A stretch of DNA of 33,465 nucleotides from positions 1 to 33,465 of the forward strand of contig JAUIHM010000034.1 in assembly GCA_030432315.1 (NCBI GenBank), given 5' to 3'. Below the pieces are notes generated by a model. That model did no database searches and had not been told where the DNA came from. It was given only the letters and a program-made list of their open reading frames with translations. Numbering within the stretch: position 1 is the stretch's first letter; the number at the start of each line of letters is the position of its first letter. Origin of the DNA: Alphaproteobacteria bacterium. Its GTDB lineage: Bacteria; Pseudomonadota; Alphaproteobacteria; Rhodobacterales; Rhodobacteraceae. A program made the position numbers and the translations under genes. This document shows, piece by piece, positions 8,073-21,358 of the stretch.

Positions 8073-9113
8073 CTGACCGACCTGCTGGACATTCCCCGCC
8101 CCGACGACTGGCACCTGCATCTGCGTGACGGCGCGATGATGCGGGGCATCCTGCCAGGCTCGTCGGATTTCGCCCGTGCCATCGTCATGCCGAACCTTGT
8201 GCCGCCCGTGGTGACCGGTGCGCAGGCCGCGGCCTACCGCGACCGCATTCTGGCCGCCCTGCCCGACGGTCAGGATTTCACCCCGCTGATGACGCTCTAT
8301 CTGACCGAGGGCACCGACCCGGATGACGTCGCCGCCGCCCATGCTTCCGGTCTGATCACGGCGGTCAAACTCTACCCGGCCGGCGCCACCACCAATTCCG
8401 ACAGCGGCGTGCGCGATTTCCGCAACGTGATACCGGTGCTCGAGCGCATGGCCGAAATCGGCCTGCCGCTCTGCGTTCACGGCGAGGTCACCGACCGCGA
8501 AATCGACATTTTCGACCGCGAGGCGGTGTTCATTGACCGGGTACTGGCGCCGCTGCGCCGTGATCTGCCCGAACTGCGCATCGTCATGGAGCATGTCACC
8601 ACCGCCGACGGCATCGATTTCGTCAAGTCCCAGGACCGCAACACCGCCGCCACCTTCACAGTTCAGCATCTGGTGCTCAGCCGCAACGACATGCTGGTTG
8701 GCGGCATCCGCCCGCATTTCTACTGCCTGCCGATCCTCAAGCGCGACCGCCACCGTGCCGCACTGCGGGCGGCGGCCACCGGCGGCGATCCGCGGTTCTT
8801 CATCGGCACCGACAGCGCCCCACATGCCCGGCACACCAAGGAAAACGCCTGCGGCTGCGCCGGAGTTTTTTCCGCACCGGTCGCCCTCGGCTGGCTCGCC
8901 CAGGTGTTCGAGGAGGAGGACGCGCTTGCCGCCTTCGAAGGCTTCGTCTCGCGCAACGGCCCGGCATTCTATGGCAGGCCAGTGAACACCGAACGCACCC
9001 GCCTGCGCCGGTCGCCGACACCGGTATCCTTTCCCGCCACACTGGAAACCGGCGACGGACCGGTGGTCGTGTTCGATCCCGGCAGACCGCTCCACTGGCA
9101 CGTAATCGACTGA
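8073..9113 (+). CDS. pyrC: Dihydroorotase, class II, probable CTG start
   Basis: PyrC closes N-carbamoyl-aspartate to dihydroorotate in pyrimidine synthesis. The protein aligns from end to end with E. coli Pyr[13 protein letters not shown] (zinc ligands H14 and H16), [22 protein letters not shown] with the carbamylated lysine K99, [24 protein letters not shown], and [13 protein letters not shown] with the catalytic Asp. The first ATG in frame (8136) lies after the HxH motif and would give an inactive enzyme. The frame is open only from the stop at 8040, and no ATG, GTG or TTG occurs between them. CTG at 8073 lies 9 nt after a GGAG (8060-8063) and gives 346 residues, as in E. coli (348). I therefore annotate that start; a sequencing error is the alternative. 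pyrE follows after 13 bp. Confidence 0.9.
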   Translation: MTDLLDIPRPDDWHLHLRDGAMMRGILPGSSDFARAIVMPNLVPPVVTGAQAAAYRDRILAALPDGQDFTPLMTLYLTEGTDPDDVAAAHASGLITAVKLYPAGATTNSDSGVRDFRNVIPVLERMAEIGLPLCVHGEVTDREIDIFDREAVFIDRVLAPLRRDLPELRIVMEHVTTADGIDFVKSQDRNTAATFTVQHLVLSRNDMLVGGIRPHFYCLPILKRDRHRAALRAAATGGDPRFFIGTDSAPHARHTKENACGCAGVFSAPVALGWLAQVFEEEDALAAFEGFVSRNGPAFYGRPVNTERTRLRRSPTPVSFPATLETGDGPVVVFDPGRPLHWHVID

Positions 9114-9126
9114 TCAGGAGACGGAC

Positions 9127-9822
9127 ATGTTCGCGAACACTTTCCCCGATGACGCCGAAATGGCGCGGCTGACCGCCCGGATGCTGCTGGAAATCAAGGC
9201 GGTGCATTTCCGCGCGGATGACCCCTACAAACTGACTTCGGGCCTTGCCTCGCCGGTCTATATCGACTGCCGCAAGCTGATCTCCTATCCGCTGATCCGC
9301 TCGGCGTTGATGGATTTTGCCTGCGCCAAGCTGCTTCGTGACGCGGGTTTCGACCGGTTCGACGCGGTGGCCGGCGGCGAGACCGCCGGCATTCCCTTTG
9401 CCGCCTGGATCGCCGAGCGCCTCGGCCTGCCGATGCTCTACGTGCGCAAGAAGCCCAAAGGCTTCGGCCGTGACGCCCAGATCGAGGGCGACATTTCCGA
9501 AGGCCAGCGGGTGCTGCTGGTCGAGGATCTGACCACCGACGGCGGCTCGAAGCTGAAATTCGCCGAGGCGATCCGCACTGCCGGGGCCGAATGCGCCCAC
9601 ACGCTGGTGGTTTTCTACTATGGCATCTTCGAGAGCACGGTTCCGGTGCTTGCCAAACACGGGCTGCAGCTGCACTACCTCGCAATCTGGCAGGACGTGC
9701 TGGCCGAGGCCCGGGCCGGCGGCCACTTCGACGCGGAGGCGCTCGCCGCGGTCGAGGCGTTTCTGGCTGCGCCTCTCGCATGGTCGGCGGCACATGGCGG
9801 GATCGACCGCGTCGCGGAATAG
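9127..9822 (+). CDS. pyrE: Orotate phosphoribosyltransferase
   Basis: PyrE joins orotate to PRPP to give orotidine-5'-phosphate, the pyrimidine step after dihydroorotate oxidation. The 231-residue cytoplasmic protein shows the type I PRTase fold: [13 protein letters not shown] near 35-47, [11 protein letters not shown] at 82-92, the flexible catalytic loop [14 protein letters not shown] at 108-121, and the PRPP motif [13 protein letters not shown] at 129-141. The start at 9127 has a good AGGAG ribosome-binding site 7 nt upstream. It lies 13 bp after pyrC on the same strand, so the two form a pyrC-pyrE pair. A 10-bp palindrome (GCCGCGCGGC, 9823-9832) follows the stop immediately but lacks a T-run, so it is not a convincing terminator. 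Confidence 0.96.
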   Translation: MFANTFPDDAEMARLTARMLLEIKAVHFRADDPYKLTSGLASPVYIDCRKLISYPLIRSALMDFACAKLLRDAGFDRFDAVAGGETAGIPFAAWIAERLGLPMLYVRKKPKGFGRDAQIEGDISEGQRVLLVEDLTTDGGSKLKFAEAIRTAGAECAHTLVVFYYGIFESTVPVLAKHGLQLHYLAIWQDVLAEARAGGHFDAEALAAVEAFLAAPLAWSAAHGGIDRVAE

Positions 9823-9978
9823 GCCGCGCGGCATTTCCGCCCGTCCCCCGAAACCCGACGCGCCCTTGCCGGCACAGACTCACCCGTGGCGGCGCCAGGT
9901 ATGAGCGCCGACGCTTTGACCGTGTATTTTTTGCGCAGTCCTTGGCGTGATTCCCGCCAGTTTTTCATGATCGCTGAT

Positions 9979-9995
9979 GCAATTGAGGCAATTGC
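9979..9995. promoter_or_regulatory. Inverted repeat upstream of the glycogen operon
   Basis: GCAATTG-agg-CAATTGC is a perfect 7-bp inverted repeat with a 3-bp spacer, 105 bp before the glgP start and in the 278-bp gap after pyrE. Its 17-bp symmetric form is what a dimeric transcription factor would bind. It shares the GCAAT core with a second inverted repeat at 10047-10069. The gap is less GC-rich than the genes around it, as expected for a promoter region, but I could not identify convincing -35/-10 elements. Confidence 0.4.
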
Positions 9996-10046
9996 GTCCA
10001 AGCAGCCGCCGGTGCAGGCAGATTCCCCTATTTCGGTTGTAAATCC

Positions 10047-10069
10047 GGCAATACCTGAGTGATATTGCC
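10047..10069. promoter_or_regulatory. Second inverted repeat in the glgP leader
   Basis: GGCAATA and TATTGCC form a perfect 7-bp inverted repeat with a 9-bp spacer, 31 bp before the glgP ATG. As DNA it could be an operator; as RNA it could be a small hairpin upstream of the ribosome-binding site (GGAGA at 10090-10094). Both readings are inference. Confidence 0.35.
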
Positions 10070-10100
10070 CGGAAAGAACAGCCCTCCCCGGAGAAACAGC

Positions 10101-12563
10101 ATGAACAGTCTTGCGGAAATCCCGACCAACCCCCTCCTGCGCTCCGATGATCCCGAAGATCTGGCCCGGGAAATTCTGCGCCGCCTCACCTATCGGATCG
10201 GCAAGAACGTTGCGGTGGCCAATGACAACGACTGGCTCGAATGCACCATCCTGCTGATCCGGGACCGCGCAGTCGAAACCTGGATGGCCTCCACCAAGAA
10301 CACCTACGAAAAGCAGAACAAGCGCGTCTATTACCTCAGCCTCGAGTTTCTGATCGGCCGGTTGATGCGCGATGCGGCCTCAAACCTCGGGCTGACCGAA
10401 CCGCTGCGGGCGGCGCTCGCGACGCTGAACGTCGACTATGACGTTATTGCTGAACTCGAAGCGGACGCAGCGCTCGGCAACGGCGGCCTGGGACGACTCG
10501 CGGCATGCTTCATGGAGAGCATGGCCACGGTCGGCGTGCCCGCCTACGGCTATGGCATCCGCTACCGCCACGGGTTGTTCCGCCAGGAAATCCGCGAGGG
10601 ACAGCAGCAGGAATACCCGGAAACCTGGCTGGAGCACGGCAATCCGTGGGAGTTCGACCGACGTGAAAGTGCGTATGAGGTCGGGTTTGGCGGCTGGGTG
10701 GACTATGACGAAACCGGCGACGAAGGGGCCAAGTTCGTCTGGAAGCCGGGCGAGAAGGTCAAGGCAACCGCCTACGATACGCCGATCGTCGGCTGGCGGG
10801 CGCACCGGGTCAACACGCTGCGGCTCTGGAACGCCGAACCGCTGGATCCGATCCGCCTCGACGCCTTCAATGCCGGTGACCATATCGGCAGCCTGCACGA
10901 GAGCAACCGCGCCGACGCCCTGACCCGCGTGCTCTATCCGGCCGACGCCTCGCCGTCCGGTCAGGAACTTCGCCTGCGGCAGGAATACTTCTTTTCCTCC
11001 GCCTCGCTGCAGGACATTTTGCGCCGCCACAAACAGCAGTACGGCACCTTCGACAATCTCAGCGAGAAGGTGGCGATTCAGCTCAACGACACCCATCCTG
11101 CCGTCTGCGTCGCCGAACTGATGCGCCTGCTGATCGACGTGCATGGCTATGACTTCGCCGAAGCCTGGAAGATGACCCAGGCGACGATCGGGTACACCAA
11201 TCACACTCTGCTGCCCGAGGCGCTGGAATCCTGGCCGCTGCCGCTGTTCGAGCGCATGCTGCCGCGCAACATGCAGATCATCTATGAAATCAACGCTTTC
11301 ATCCTGCGGGCGGCGCGCAAGGACCACAATCTTGACGATCACGCGATCCGCAACATCAGCCTGATCGACGAAAGCGGCGAACGCCGCGTGCGCATGGGCA
11401 ATCTTGCTTTCGCGGGGGCCCATTCCATCAACGGGGTTTCTGCACTGCATACCGATCTGATGAAACAGACGGTGTTTCACGATCTGCACCGCATGTTCCC
11501 GGACCGTATCAACGCCAAGACCAACGGCATCACCCCACGCCGCTGGCTGGTGCAATGCAATCCCGGCCTGACCGCCCTGATCAGGGATACGATCGGACCG
11601 GACTTCCTCGACAACATCGACGCCCTGCGCGGGCTCGAAGCCCATGCGGACGACGCCGCCTTTCAGGAGGCCTTTGCCAAGGTCAAGTACGACAACAAGG
11701 TACGGCTCGCCAAACTGGTGCGCGAGCGCGTCGGCGTGCGGCTTGATCCCTCCGCCCTGTTCGACATCCAGATCAAGCGCATCCACGAATACAAGCGCCA
11801 GCTGCTCAACATCATTGAAGCTGTATCTCTCTACGATCAGATCAGATCGCATCCCGAGCGTGACTGGACACCCCGGGTGAAGATTTTCGCCGGCAAGGCA
11901 GCCCCCTCCTACCACAACGCCAAGCTGATCATTCAACTCGCCAATGATGTCGGCAAGGTGATCAACTCCAACCCCAGCGTCCGCGACGTGCTCAAGGTGG
12001 TTTTCGTCCCGAACTACAATGTCAGCGCCGCCGAGATCCTGGTGCCCGCCGCCGACCTGAGTGAACAGATATCCACCGCCGGCATGGAAGCCTCGGGCAC
12101 CGGCAACATGAAGTTCGCCCTTAACGGCGCATTGACCATCGGCACGCTCGACGGCGCCAATGTCGAGATGCTCGAACATGTGGGAGCCGAAAACATCGTG
12201 ATCTTCGGCAAGAAGGCGGACGAGGTCGCAGCCATTCGCGCCGGCCATTACAACCCGCGCGAAATCATCGCCGCATCCCCCGAACTCGCCCAGGCGCTGG
12301 AAGCGATTTCCTCCGGAGTATTCTCTCCCGATGACCCGCACCGATACCGCGATCTGATCGGCGGCCTCTACGAGCATGACTGGTTCATGGCCGCTACCGA
12401 CTTCGACGCCTATACCGCAGCTCAGCGCGAAGTTGACTCTCTCTGGGCCGATCAGGGCGTCTGGCGGCACAAGGCGATCCTGAACACCGCGCGAATGGGC
12501 TGGTTTTCCTCCGACCGCACAATTCGTGAATATTCTCAAGACATATGGGGCGTGCCGTTGTAG
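10101..12563 (+). CDS. glgP: Glycogen phosphorylase
   Basis: GlgP removes terminal alpha-1,4 glucose units from glycogen as glucose-1-phosphate. The 820-residue protein is a full-length GT35 family member. KNTYEKQNKRVYYLSLEFLIGR lies near the N-terminus, with NGGLGRLAACFMESMAT, the catalytic-site QLNDTHPA region, NGITPRRWL, IKRIHEYKRQLLN, and EASGTGNMKFALNGALTIGT near the C-terminus. Lys671 in GTGNMKF is the PLP-binding lysine. The ATG at 10101 is preceded by GGAGA at 6 nt; an upstream in-frame GTG at 10059 lies inside the leader inverted repeat and is less likely. It is the first gene of the glg operon, 34 bp before glgB, and its glucose-1-phosphate feeds back through pgm, four genes downstream. 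Confidence 0.97.
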   Translation: MNSLAEIPTNPLLRSDDPEDLAREILRRLTYRIGKNVAVANDNDWLECTILLIRDRAVETWMASTKNTYEKQNKRVYYLSLEFLIGRLMRDAASNLGLTEPLRAALATLNVDYDVIAELEADAALGNGGLGRLAACFMESMATVGVPAYGYGIRYRHGLFRQEIREGQQQEYPETWLEHGNPWEFDRRESAYEVGFGGWVDYDETGDEGAKFVWKPGEKVKATAYDTPIVGWRAHRVNTLRLWNAEPLDPIRLDAFNAGDHIGSLHESNRADALTRVLYPADASPSGQELRLRQEYFFSSASLQDILRRHKQQYGTFDNLSEKVAIQLNDTHPAVCVAELMRLLIDVHGYDFAEAWKMTQATIGYTNHTLLPEALESWPLPLFERMLPRNMQIIYEINAFILRAARKDHNLDDHAIRNISLIDESGERRVRMGNLAFAGAHSINGVSALHTDLMKQTVFHDLHRMFPDRINAKTNGITPRRWLVQCNPGLTALIRDTIGPDFLDNIDALRGLEAHADDAAFQEAFAKVKYDNKVRLAKLVRERVGVRLDPSALFDIQIKRIHEYKRQLLNIIEAVSLYDQIRSHPERDWTPRVKIFAGKAAPSYHNAKLIIQLANDVGKVINSNPSVRDVLKVVFVPNYNVSAAEILVPAADLSEQISTAGMEASGTGNMKFALNGALTIGTLDGANVEMLEHVGAENIVIFGKKADEVAAIRAGHYNPREIIAASPELAQALEAISSGVFSPDDPHRYRDLIGGLYEHDWFMAATDFDAYTAAQREVDSLWADQGVWRHKAILNTARMGWFSSDRTIREYSQDIWGVPL

Positions 12564-12597
12564 CGTGAGGTAAGCAGCTGTGTAGGGGGAGCAGCAG

Positions 12598-14832
12598 ATG
12601 ACCGAAAAGAAGCGCGCGCCCAGGGTAAAAAAAACCGCAGCAGTCGACCTCCCGGCAAGCGAGGTGGAGTCGATTGTACGGGGCCTGCACGGAAACTCCT
12701 TTTCGGTGCTCGGACTGCATGAACGGGACGGCGTCTTTACCGTCCGTGCATTCGTAGCGGACGCTGAAACCCTGAGCGCCCACACGCTCGGCGGCCGGAA
12801 GCTTGGCAGGCTGAAGCAGCGCCACCCGGAGGGTTTCTTTGAGGGAACCGTCAAACTCAAGGTCCACCAGCCGCTGAAGTATCTCGCCACCCGTGGCGAT
12901 GCGGAGTGGTGGGTGACCGACCCCTATACCTTCGGCCCGGTCCTCGGGCCGATGGACGATCACCTGATGGGGGAAGGCAGCCACAGGCGTCTGTTTGACC
13001 GGATGGGCGCGCATCCGATGACGCACCAGCATTCGGACGGCGTACATTTTGCCGTCTGGGCCCCGAATGCACGGCGGGTTTCGGTGGTCGGGGATTTCAA
13101 TGCCTGGGACGGGCGCCGCCACGCCATGCGTCTGCGCCATGATACGGGCATCTGGGAGATATTCATTCCCGACGTGGCGGTCGGACTGCGTTACAAGTTC
13201 GAAATCGTCGCCGAGGGGGACGTCCGACTGCCCCTGAAGGCCGACCCCTATGCCCGAGCTTCGGAACTGCGTCCCGATACCGCTTCCGTCGTGGCGCCGG
13301 AACTCGACCACGACTGGGGCGATGCGGCGCACCGGGAGTTCTGGTCCGGCGCGAACGCCCGACGACAGCCGATTTCAATCTATGAGGTCCACCCCGGCTC
13401 CTGGCGAAAACCGGACCCGGGCGCGGGCGGGGAACGGGAGTTTCTAAGCTGGGACGAGCTGGCTGATCAGATGATCCCCTATGTGGTCGAAATGGGATTT
13501 ACCCATATCGAGTTCATGCCGATCAGCGAATACCCCTACGACCCGTCCTGGGGATACCAGACGACCGGGCTCTACGCGCCCACCGCCCGCTTTGGTCCGC
13601 CGGAGGCCTTCGCGCGTTTCGTCGACGGAGCGCACCGCGCCGGTATCGGCATTCTGCTCGACTGGGTGCCGGCGCATTTCCCGACCGACGCCCACGGGTT
13701 GGCCCGGTTCGACGGAACGGCGCTCTATGAACATGCAGACCCACGCCAGGGCTTCCACCCGGACTGGAACACTGCGATCTATAATTTTGGCCGGCGCGAG
13801 GTGGTCAGCTACCTGGTCAACAACGCGCTCTACTGGTCGGAAAAGTTCCACGTCGACGGACTGCGCGTCGATGCGGTCGCCTCGATGCTTTATCTCGACT
13901 ATTCCCGCAAGGAGGGCGAATGGGTGCCCAACCGTGAGGGCGGGCGGGAGAATCTCGAAGCGGTGTCGTTCCTCCAGGAGATGAACCGCGCCGTTTACGG
14001 CAGCCATCCCGGCATCATGACAATCGCCGAGGAAAGCACGTCGTGGCCCAAGGTCAGCCAACCCGCACATGAGGGCGGGCTCGGATTTGGCTTCAAGTGG
14101 AACATGGGGTTCATGCATGACACACTGAAGTATTTCTCTCTCGATCCGGTCTACCGCCGACATCACCACAGCGAGCTGACCTTCGGCCTGCTTTACGCGT
14201 TTTCAGAGAACTTCGTGCTGCCGATCAGCCATGACGAGGTGGTGCACGGCAAACAGTCGATGCTCGGCAAAATGTCCGGCAGCGGCGATATGAAATTCGC
14301 CAATCTGCGCGCCTACTACGCCTTCATGTGGGGTTATCCCGGCAAGAAGCTGCTGTTTATGGGACAGGAATTCGCCCAGGGTGCAGAGTGGTCGGAGATG
14401 CGCTCTCTCGACTGGTGGCAGACCGACATTCCCCAGCACCGGGGCGTGCAGTCGCTGGTGCGTGACCTGAACCATCTTTACCGCGACAGACCGGCGCTGC
14501 ACGCGAGGGACTGTGAACCGGAAGGCTTCGAGTGGCTGATCGCAGACGACAGTATGAACTCGGTATATGCCTGGGTCCGCCGCGCTCCGGACACCCCTGA
14601 AGTCGCCATAATCTGCAATCTGACCCCGGTGGAGAGGAGCGACTATGTCGTTCCGCTGCCGAAGCCCGGGCACTGGCGGGAAATTCTCAATACCGACGCG
14701 CGTGACTACGGCGGCAGAGGCGTCGGCAACCTCGGCGGCATCACCGCGACCGAAAGCGGGGACGGCATCACAGCGCGCCTGACCCTGCCGCCGCTGGCGA
14801 CCGTCTGGCTCGAATTCGAGGAGCAGACATGA
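12598..14832 (+). CDS. glgB: 1,4-alpha-glucan branching enzyme
   Basis: GlgB cuts alpha-1,4 chains and re-attaches them in alpha-1,6 linkage, creating glycogen branches. The 744-residue protein has a basic N-terminal tail, an N-terminal carbohydrate-binding region ([12 protein letters not shown] near 40), a CBM48 domain ([26 protein letters not shown] near 145-165) and the GH13 catalytic barrel. Catalytic residues are visible: Asp425 in [17 protein letters not shown], Glu478 in TIAEEST and Asp546 in SHDEVVHGK. Length matches long-type GlgB (730 in E. coli). A good ribosome-binding region (GGGGGAGCAGC) precedes the ATG. The stop overlaps a possible upstream start of glgC in an ATGA arrangement. 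Confidence 0.97.
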   Translation: MTEKKRAPRVKKTAAVDLPASEVESIVRGLHGNSFSVLGLHERDGVFTVRAFVADAETLSAHTLGGRKLGRLKQRHPEGFFEGTVKLKVHQPLKYLATRGDAEWWVTDPYTFGPVLGPMDDHLMGEGSHRRLFDRMGAHPMTHQHSDGVHFAVWAPNARRVSVVGDFNAWDGRRHAMRLRHDTGIWEIFIPDVAVGLRYKFEIVAEGDVRLPLKADPYARASELRPDTASVVAPELDHDWGDAAHREFWSGANARRQPISIYEVHPGSWRKPDPGAGGEREFLSWDELADQMIPYVVEMGFTHIEFMPISEYPYDPSWGYQTTGLYAPTARFGPPEAFARFVDGAHRAGIGILLDWVPAHFPTDAHGLARFDGTALYEHADPRQGFHPDWNTAIYNFGRREVVSYLVNNALYWSEKFHVDGLRVDAVASMLYLDYSRKEGEWVPNREGGRENLEAVSFLQEMNRAVYGSHPGIMTIAEESTSWPKVSQPAHEGGLGFGFKWNMGFMHDTLKYFSLDPVYRRHHHSELTFGLLYAFSENFVLPISHDEVVHGKQSMLGKMSGSGDMKFANLRAYYAFMWGYPGKKLLFMGQEFAQGAEWSEMRSLDWWQTDIPQHRGVQSLVRDLNHLYRDRPALHARDCEPEGFEWLIADDSMNSVYAWVRRAPDTPEVAIICNLTPVERSDYVVPLPKPGHWREILNTDARDYGGRGVGNLGGITATESGDGITARLTLPPLATVWLEFEEQT

Positions 14833-14870
14833 CGATCAAGAAACGAAACCGAAACAGGGAGGCTGCTTCC

Positions 14871-16130
14871 ATGGAGAGACCGTCACAACCTTTGGCCCGC
14901 GACGCAATGGCCTATGTGCTGGCCGGAGGGCGGGGGTCGCGGCTGAAAGAACTGACCGACCGCCGGGCCAAGCCCGCCGTCCATTTCGGCGGCAAGACGC
15001 GGATCATCGACTTCGCCCTGTCGAATGCCCTCAATTCCGGCATCCGCCGCATCGGCGTCGCCACCCAGTACAAGGCCCATTCCCTGATCCGCCATCTGCA
15101 GAACGGCTGGAACTTCTTCCGTCCTGAACGCAACGAAGGGTTCGACATCCTGCCCGCCAGCCAGCGCGTCTCGGAAACCCAGTGGTACGAGGGCACTGCC
15201 GACGCCGTCTATCAAAACATCGACATCATCGAGGGCTATGCGCCCGAATACATGGTCATTCTTGCCGGCGACCACATCTACAAGATGGATTACGAGATCA
15301 TGCTGCGCCAGCATGTGGACAGTGGCGCCGACGTTACTGTCGGCTGTCTCGAAGTGCCACGCATGGAAGCGGTCGGCTTTGGCGTTATGCATGTGGACGA
15401 GAACGACGTCATCACCGACTTTGTCGAAAAGCCTGCCGACCCGCCGGGCATTCCCGGCAATCCCGATGTCGCGCTCGCATCCATGGGAATCTATGTGTTC
15501 CACACCAAGTTCCTGATGGACCTGCTGCGCCGCGATGCAGAACAGAAGGATTCGAACCGCGATTTCGGCAAGGACCTGATCCCCTATGTGGTGGCCAACG
15601 GCAAGGCGCAGGCCCACCGCTTTTCCAGTTCCTGCGTCCGCTCGACGCTCGAGGCCAATTCCTACTGGCGCGATGTCGGCACGATCGACGCCTACTGGCA
15701 GGCCAATCTCGACCTGACCGACGTACTGCCCGATCTCGACCTCTACGACACCACCTGGCCGATCTGGACCTATGCCGAGATCAAGCCGCCGGCGAAGTTC
15801 GTTCACGACGAGGAAGGCCGCCGCGGCGCCGCCGTCTCCTCGCTGATTTCCGGCGACTGCATCGTCTCCGGCGCCAGCCTTCGCCGGGCGCTGCTGTTCA
15901 CCGGGGTGCGGGTCAATTCATTTTCCAGCCTCGACGAGGCGGTGCTGCTTCCGGATGTGACGATTGCCCGCAACGTTCATCTCCGCAAGGTGGTGGTCGA
16001 CCGCGGCGTGGTCATTCCCGAAGGTCTGGAGGTCGGCAACGATCCCGAACTCGACGCCAAACGGTTCCGGCGGTCCGAGGGCGGCGTGTGCCTGATCACC
16101 CAGCCAATGATCGACGCGCTGGAACACTGA
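14871..16130 (+). CDS. glgC: Glucose-1-phosphate adenylyltransferase
   Basis: GlgC makes ADP-glucose from ATP and glucose-1-phosphate, the committed and allosterically controlled step of glycogen synthesis. The protein (419 residues from this start) is close to the Agrobacterium and Rhodobacter type: [18 protein letters not shown] near the N-terminus (nucleotide loop), [39 protein letters not shown], and a C-terminal left-handed helix domain ([22 protein letters not shown]). I chose 14871 because AGGGAGG lies 8 nt upstream and the N-terminus then matches relatives. The in-frame ATG at 14829 overlaps the glgB stop and would add 14 mostly basic and polar residues. Fructose-6-phosphate and pyruvate activation, usual for alphaproteobacterial GlgC, is expected but cannot be read here. 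Confidence 0.96.
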   Translation: MERPSQPLARDAMAYVLAGGRGSRLKELTDRRAKPAVHFGGKTRIIDFALSNALNSGIRRIGVATQYKAHSLIRHLQNGWNFFRPERNEGFDILPASQRVSETQWYEGTADAVYQNIDIIEGYAPEYMVILAGDHIYKMDYEIMLRQHVDSGADVTVGCLEVPRMEAVGFGVMHVDENDVITDFVEKPADPPGIPGNPDVALASMGIYVFHTKFLMDLLRRDAEQKDSNRDFGKDLIPYVVANGKAQAHRFSSSCVRSTLEANSYWRDVGTIDAYWQANLDLTDVLPDLDLYDTTWPIWTYAEIKPPAKFVHDEEGRRGAAVSSLISGDCIVSGASLRRALLFTGVRVNSFSSLDEAVLLPDVTIARNVHLRKVVVDRGVVIPEGLEVGNDPELDAKRFRRSEGGVCLITQPMIDALEH

Positions 16131-16133
16131 CGA

Positions 16134-19209
<3,076 letters not shown>

Positions 19210-19211
19210 GC

Positions 19212-21176
19212 GTGGTGCGAGCGCGCAGCAACGACCTCGGCGCCGTTCCGGACACCGGTGGTGTGACGTTTCGTGTCCTTTCCGACAGCGCAGAGCGTAT
19301 CGATCTCTGCCTGTTCGAGGACGAGACTACTGAAAGCCGCCGTATTCCCATGGCCGCCGCCGGCGGGGTGCATGGCGCCCGGGTCGCCGGTCTCAAACCC
19401 GGCGCGCTTTACGGGTTTCGCGCGCACGGCCCGTTTGTGACTGAACGAGGCATGCGGTTTGATCCGGCCAAGCTGCTGGCCGATCCCTGGGCCCTCGGGC
19501 TCAGCCGTGCCTTTACCTATCATCCGGACCTCTGTCTTCACCCGGAGGCGGAGCGCGACACCGCCGCCCTTGTGCCGAAATCCGTTGTCACCGACCTGCC
19601 GCCGCCGCTGCCCGCCCGACCGCCGCTGTTCCGGCCTGGCGGGCTGATCTATGAGCTGAACGTCCGCGCCTTCACCATGCGTCATCCCGACATTCCGCCA
19701 GCCGAGCGTGGCACTGTCGCGGCCCTCGCCCATCCCGCCATTATCGAGCATCTCACCCGTATCGGCGTCGGCGCGGTCGAACTGATGCCGATCACCGCCT
19801 GGATCGACGAGCGCCACCTGCATCCGCTCGGCCTGCACAATGCCTGGGGGTACAATCCGGTCTGCTACATGGCGCCGGATCCGCGCATCTGCCCGGGCGG
19901 CATCGGTGAACTGCGCGGCGCGGTGGAGGCGCTGCGTGCCGCCGGCATCGGCACCCTGCTCGACGTGGTGTTCAACCATACCGGCGAAAGCGACGCCTTC
20001 GGGCCTACCCTGTCGCTGCGCGGTCTCGACGCCCCGGCCTACTTCCGCCACGCGAAGAACGGTGAGTTGATCAATGACGCCGGCACCGGCAATACCCTGC
20101 AGTGCGATAACCCGACCACCCGCAGACTGGTGCTGGACAGCCTGCGCCATTTCGTCACCCAGGCCGGGGTCGACGGCTTTCGTTTCGACCTCGCGCCAAT
20201 CCTTGGACGCAGCATTGAGGGGTTTGACCGTAACGCCGAACTCTTCCGGGAAATCGAGGCCGATGACCGTCTGCGCGACCGGGTGATGATCGCCGAACCC
20301 TGGGATATCGGCCCTGGCGGTTATCAGCTTGGCAATTTTCCTGAAACCTTTCTCGAATGGAATGACCGCGCCCGCGACCGTCTGCGGCGCTTCTGGCGCG
20401 GCGATGGCCATATGCTCGGCGAGCTAGCCACTACGCTCGCCGGCTCCAGTGACAGCTTCACCGGCATGAAAACCCGCGGCGTCACCTTTATTGCCGCCCA
20501 TGACGGTTTTACACTCGCCGATCTCACCGCCTATGCTCACCGCCACAATCAGGCGAACGGTGAGAATAACCGCGACGGGCATGGCGAAAACCACTCATGG
20601 AACAACGGCGCCGAGGGTCCGACCGACGACGCGACCATTCTCGCTGCACGGACGCGCGACATCCGCGCCCTGCTTGCCACCCTCTTTGCCACGCGTGGCA
20701 GCATCATGCTGACAGCGGGAGACGAGTTTGGCCGCAGCCAGCAGGGAAACAACAATGCCTATGCACAGGACAACGTCATCACCTGGCTCAACTGGGAAAA
20801 CCGCGACCGCACGCTGGAGGATCATGTCGCCTGGCTCTCGGCGCTGCGCCACAGCCACCCGGAACTTGCCGACCCCGCATTCCTGACCGGTGAGATCAAC
20901 AAAGCATCCGTCGCCGACGTCGAGTGGCTTGCGCCGGACGGACGGACGATGGAAGCCGGCGACTGGGAGTCCGGCTCCGGACCGGGCCTTGCGATGCTGC
21001 TCGGCCGCAGCGACGGCGGCCGACTGGCCGTGCTCTTCAACCGCACGTTGGAGCCGCTCCAATTCGCCTTTCCGGCCCGCGACGGCTGGGATTGGCCCGA
21101 TGACCCGGCTTCGGTCCAGGTGCCTCCGCGCAGTGTCACCTTCACCGCCGAGACCCGAAGGGCCGCGACCTCCTGA
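19212..21176 (+). CDS. glgX: Glycogen debranching enzyme
   Basis: GlgX hydrolyses the alpha-1,6 branches left after GlgP has shortened outer chains. The 654-residue protein equals the usual GlgX length (657 in E. coli). It begins with a CBM48-like domain (GVTFRVLSDSAERIDLCLF), followed by the GH13 subfamily 11 barrel: IYELNVRAFTM, LLDVVFNHTGE, Asp326 in GFRFDLAP, Glu362 in IAEPWDIG and Asp431 in AHDGFTLADL. GRSQQGNNNAYAQDN is a family hallmark. No ATG exists near the expected N-terminus. GTG codons at 19212 and 19215, 2 and 5 bp after the pgm stop, are the only sensible starts, and the weak ribosome-binding site implies coupling to pgm. It is the last gene of the operon. Confidence 0.94.
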   Translation: MVRARSNDLGAVPDTGGVTFRVLSDSAERIDLCLFEDETTESRRIPMAAAGGVHGARVAGLKPGALYGFRAHGPFVTERGMRFDPAKLLADPWALGLSRAFTYHPDLCLHPEAERDTAALVPKSVVTDLPPPLPARPPLFRPGGLIYELNVRAFTMRHPDIPPAERGTVAALAHPAIIEHLTRIGVGAVELMPITAWIDERHLHPLGLHNAWGYNPVCYMAPDPRICPGGIGELRGAVEALRAAGIGTLLDVVFNHTGESDAFGPTLSLRGLDAPAYFRHAKNGELINDAGTGNTLQCDNPTTRRLVLDSLRHFVTQAGVDGFRFDLAPILGRSIEGFDRNAELFREIEADDRLRDRVMIAEPWDIGPGGYQLGNFPETFLEWNDRARDRLRRFWRGDGHMLGELATTLAGSSDSFTGMKTRGVTFIAAHDGFTLADLTAYAHRHNQANGENNRDGHGENHSWNNGAEGPTDDATILAARTRDIRALLATLFATRGSIMLTAGDEFGRSQQGNNNAYAQDNVITWLNWENRDRTLEDHVAWLSALRHSHPELADPAFLTGEINKASVADVEWLAPDGRTMEAGDWESGSGPGLAMLLGRSDGGRLAVLFNRTLEPLQFAFPARDGWDWPDDPASVQVPPRSVTFTAETRRAATS

Positions 21177-21206
21177 TGGATCGCTGCGGCAGCAGCGCAA
21201 CACCTC

Positions 21207-21230
21207 GGCGCAACATCTCAAGGTTGCGCC
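21207..21230. terminator. Hairpin after the glycogen operon
   Basis: GGCGCAAC and GTTGCGCC form a perfect 8-bp stem with an 8-nt loop, 30 bp after the glgX stop. It is followed by a moderately AT-rich stretch (attcacgattcgtt) rather than a true T-run, so it may be a weak intrinsic terminator or a 3'-end stabilising hairpin. The rest of the 182-bp gap up to the porin contains a palindrome CGCTCCGGAGCG at 21309-21320. Confidence 0.5.
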
Positions 21231-21358
21231 ATTCACGATTCGTTAACCGGAACAAATCTGACGTACTCTTCGGCTATTGCAGAATGAGTCGGCGCAGTTC
21301 ACGGGCATCGCTCCGGAGCGGCGTTATTGATTGACCTGACCCATCGGAGGACGCCGTC

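Noticed and set aside
10380-12890. An 836-codon open frame on the minus strand opposite glgP
   Set aside because: It lies exactly opposite the strongly recognised glgP and the start of glgB, its product is Asp/Gly/Val-rich without any motif, and long antisense frames are expected in GC-rich genes with this third-position bias.
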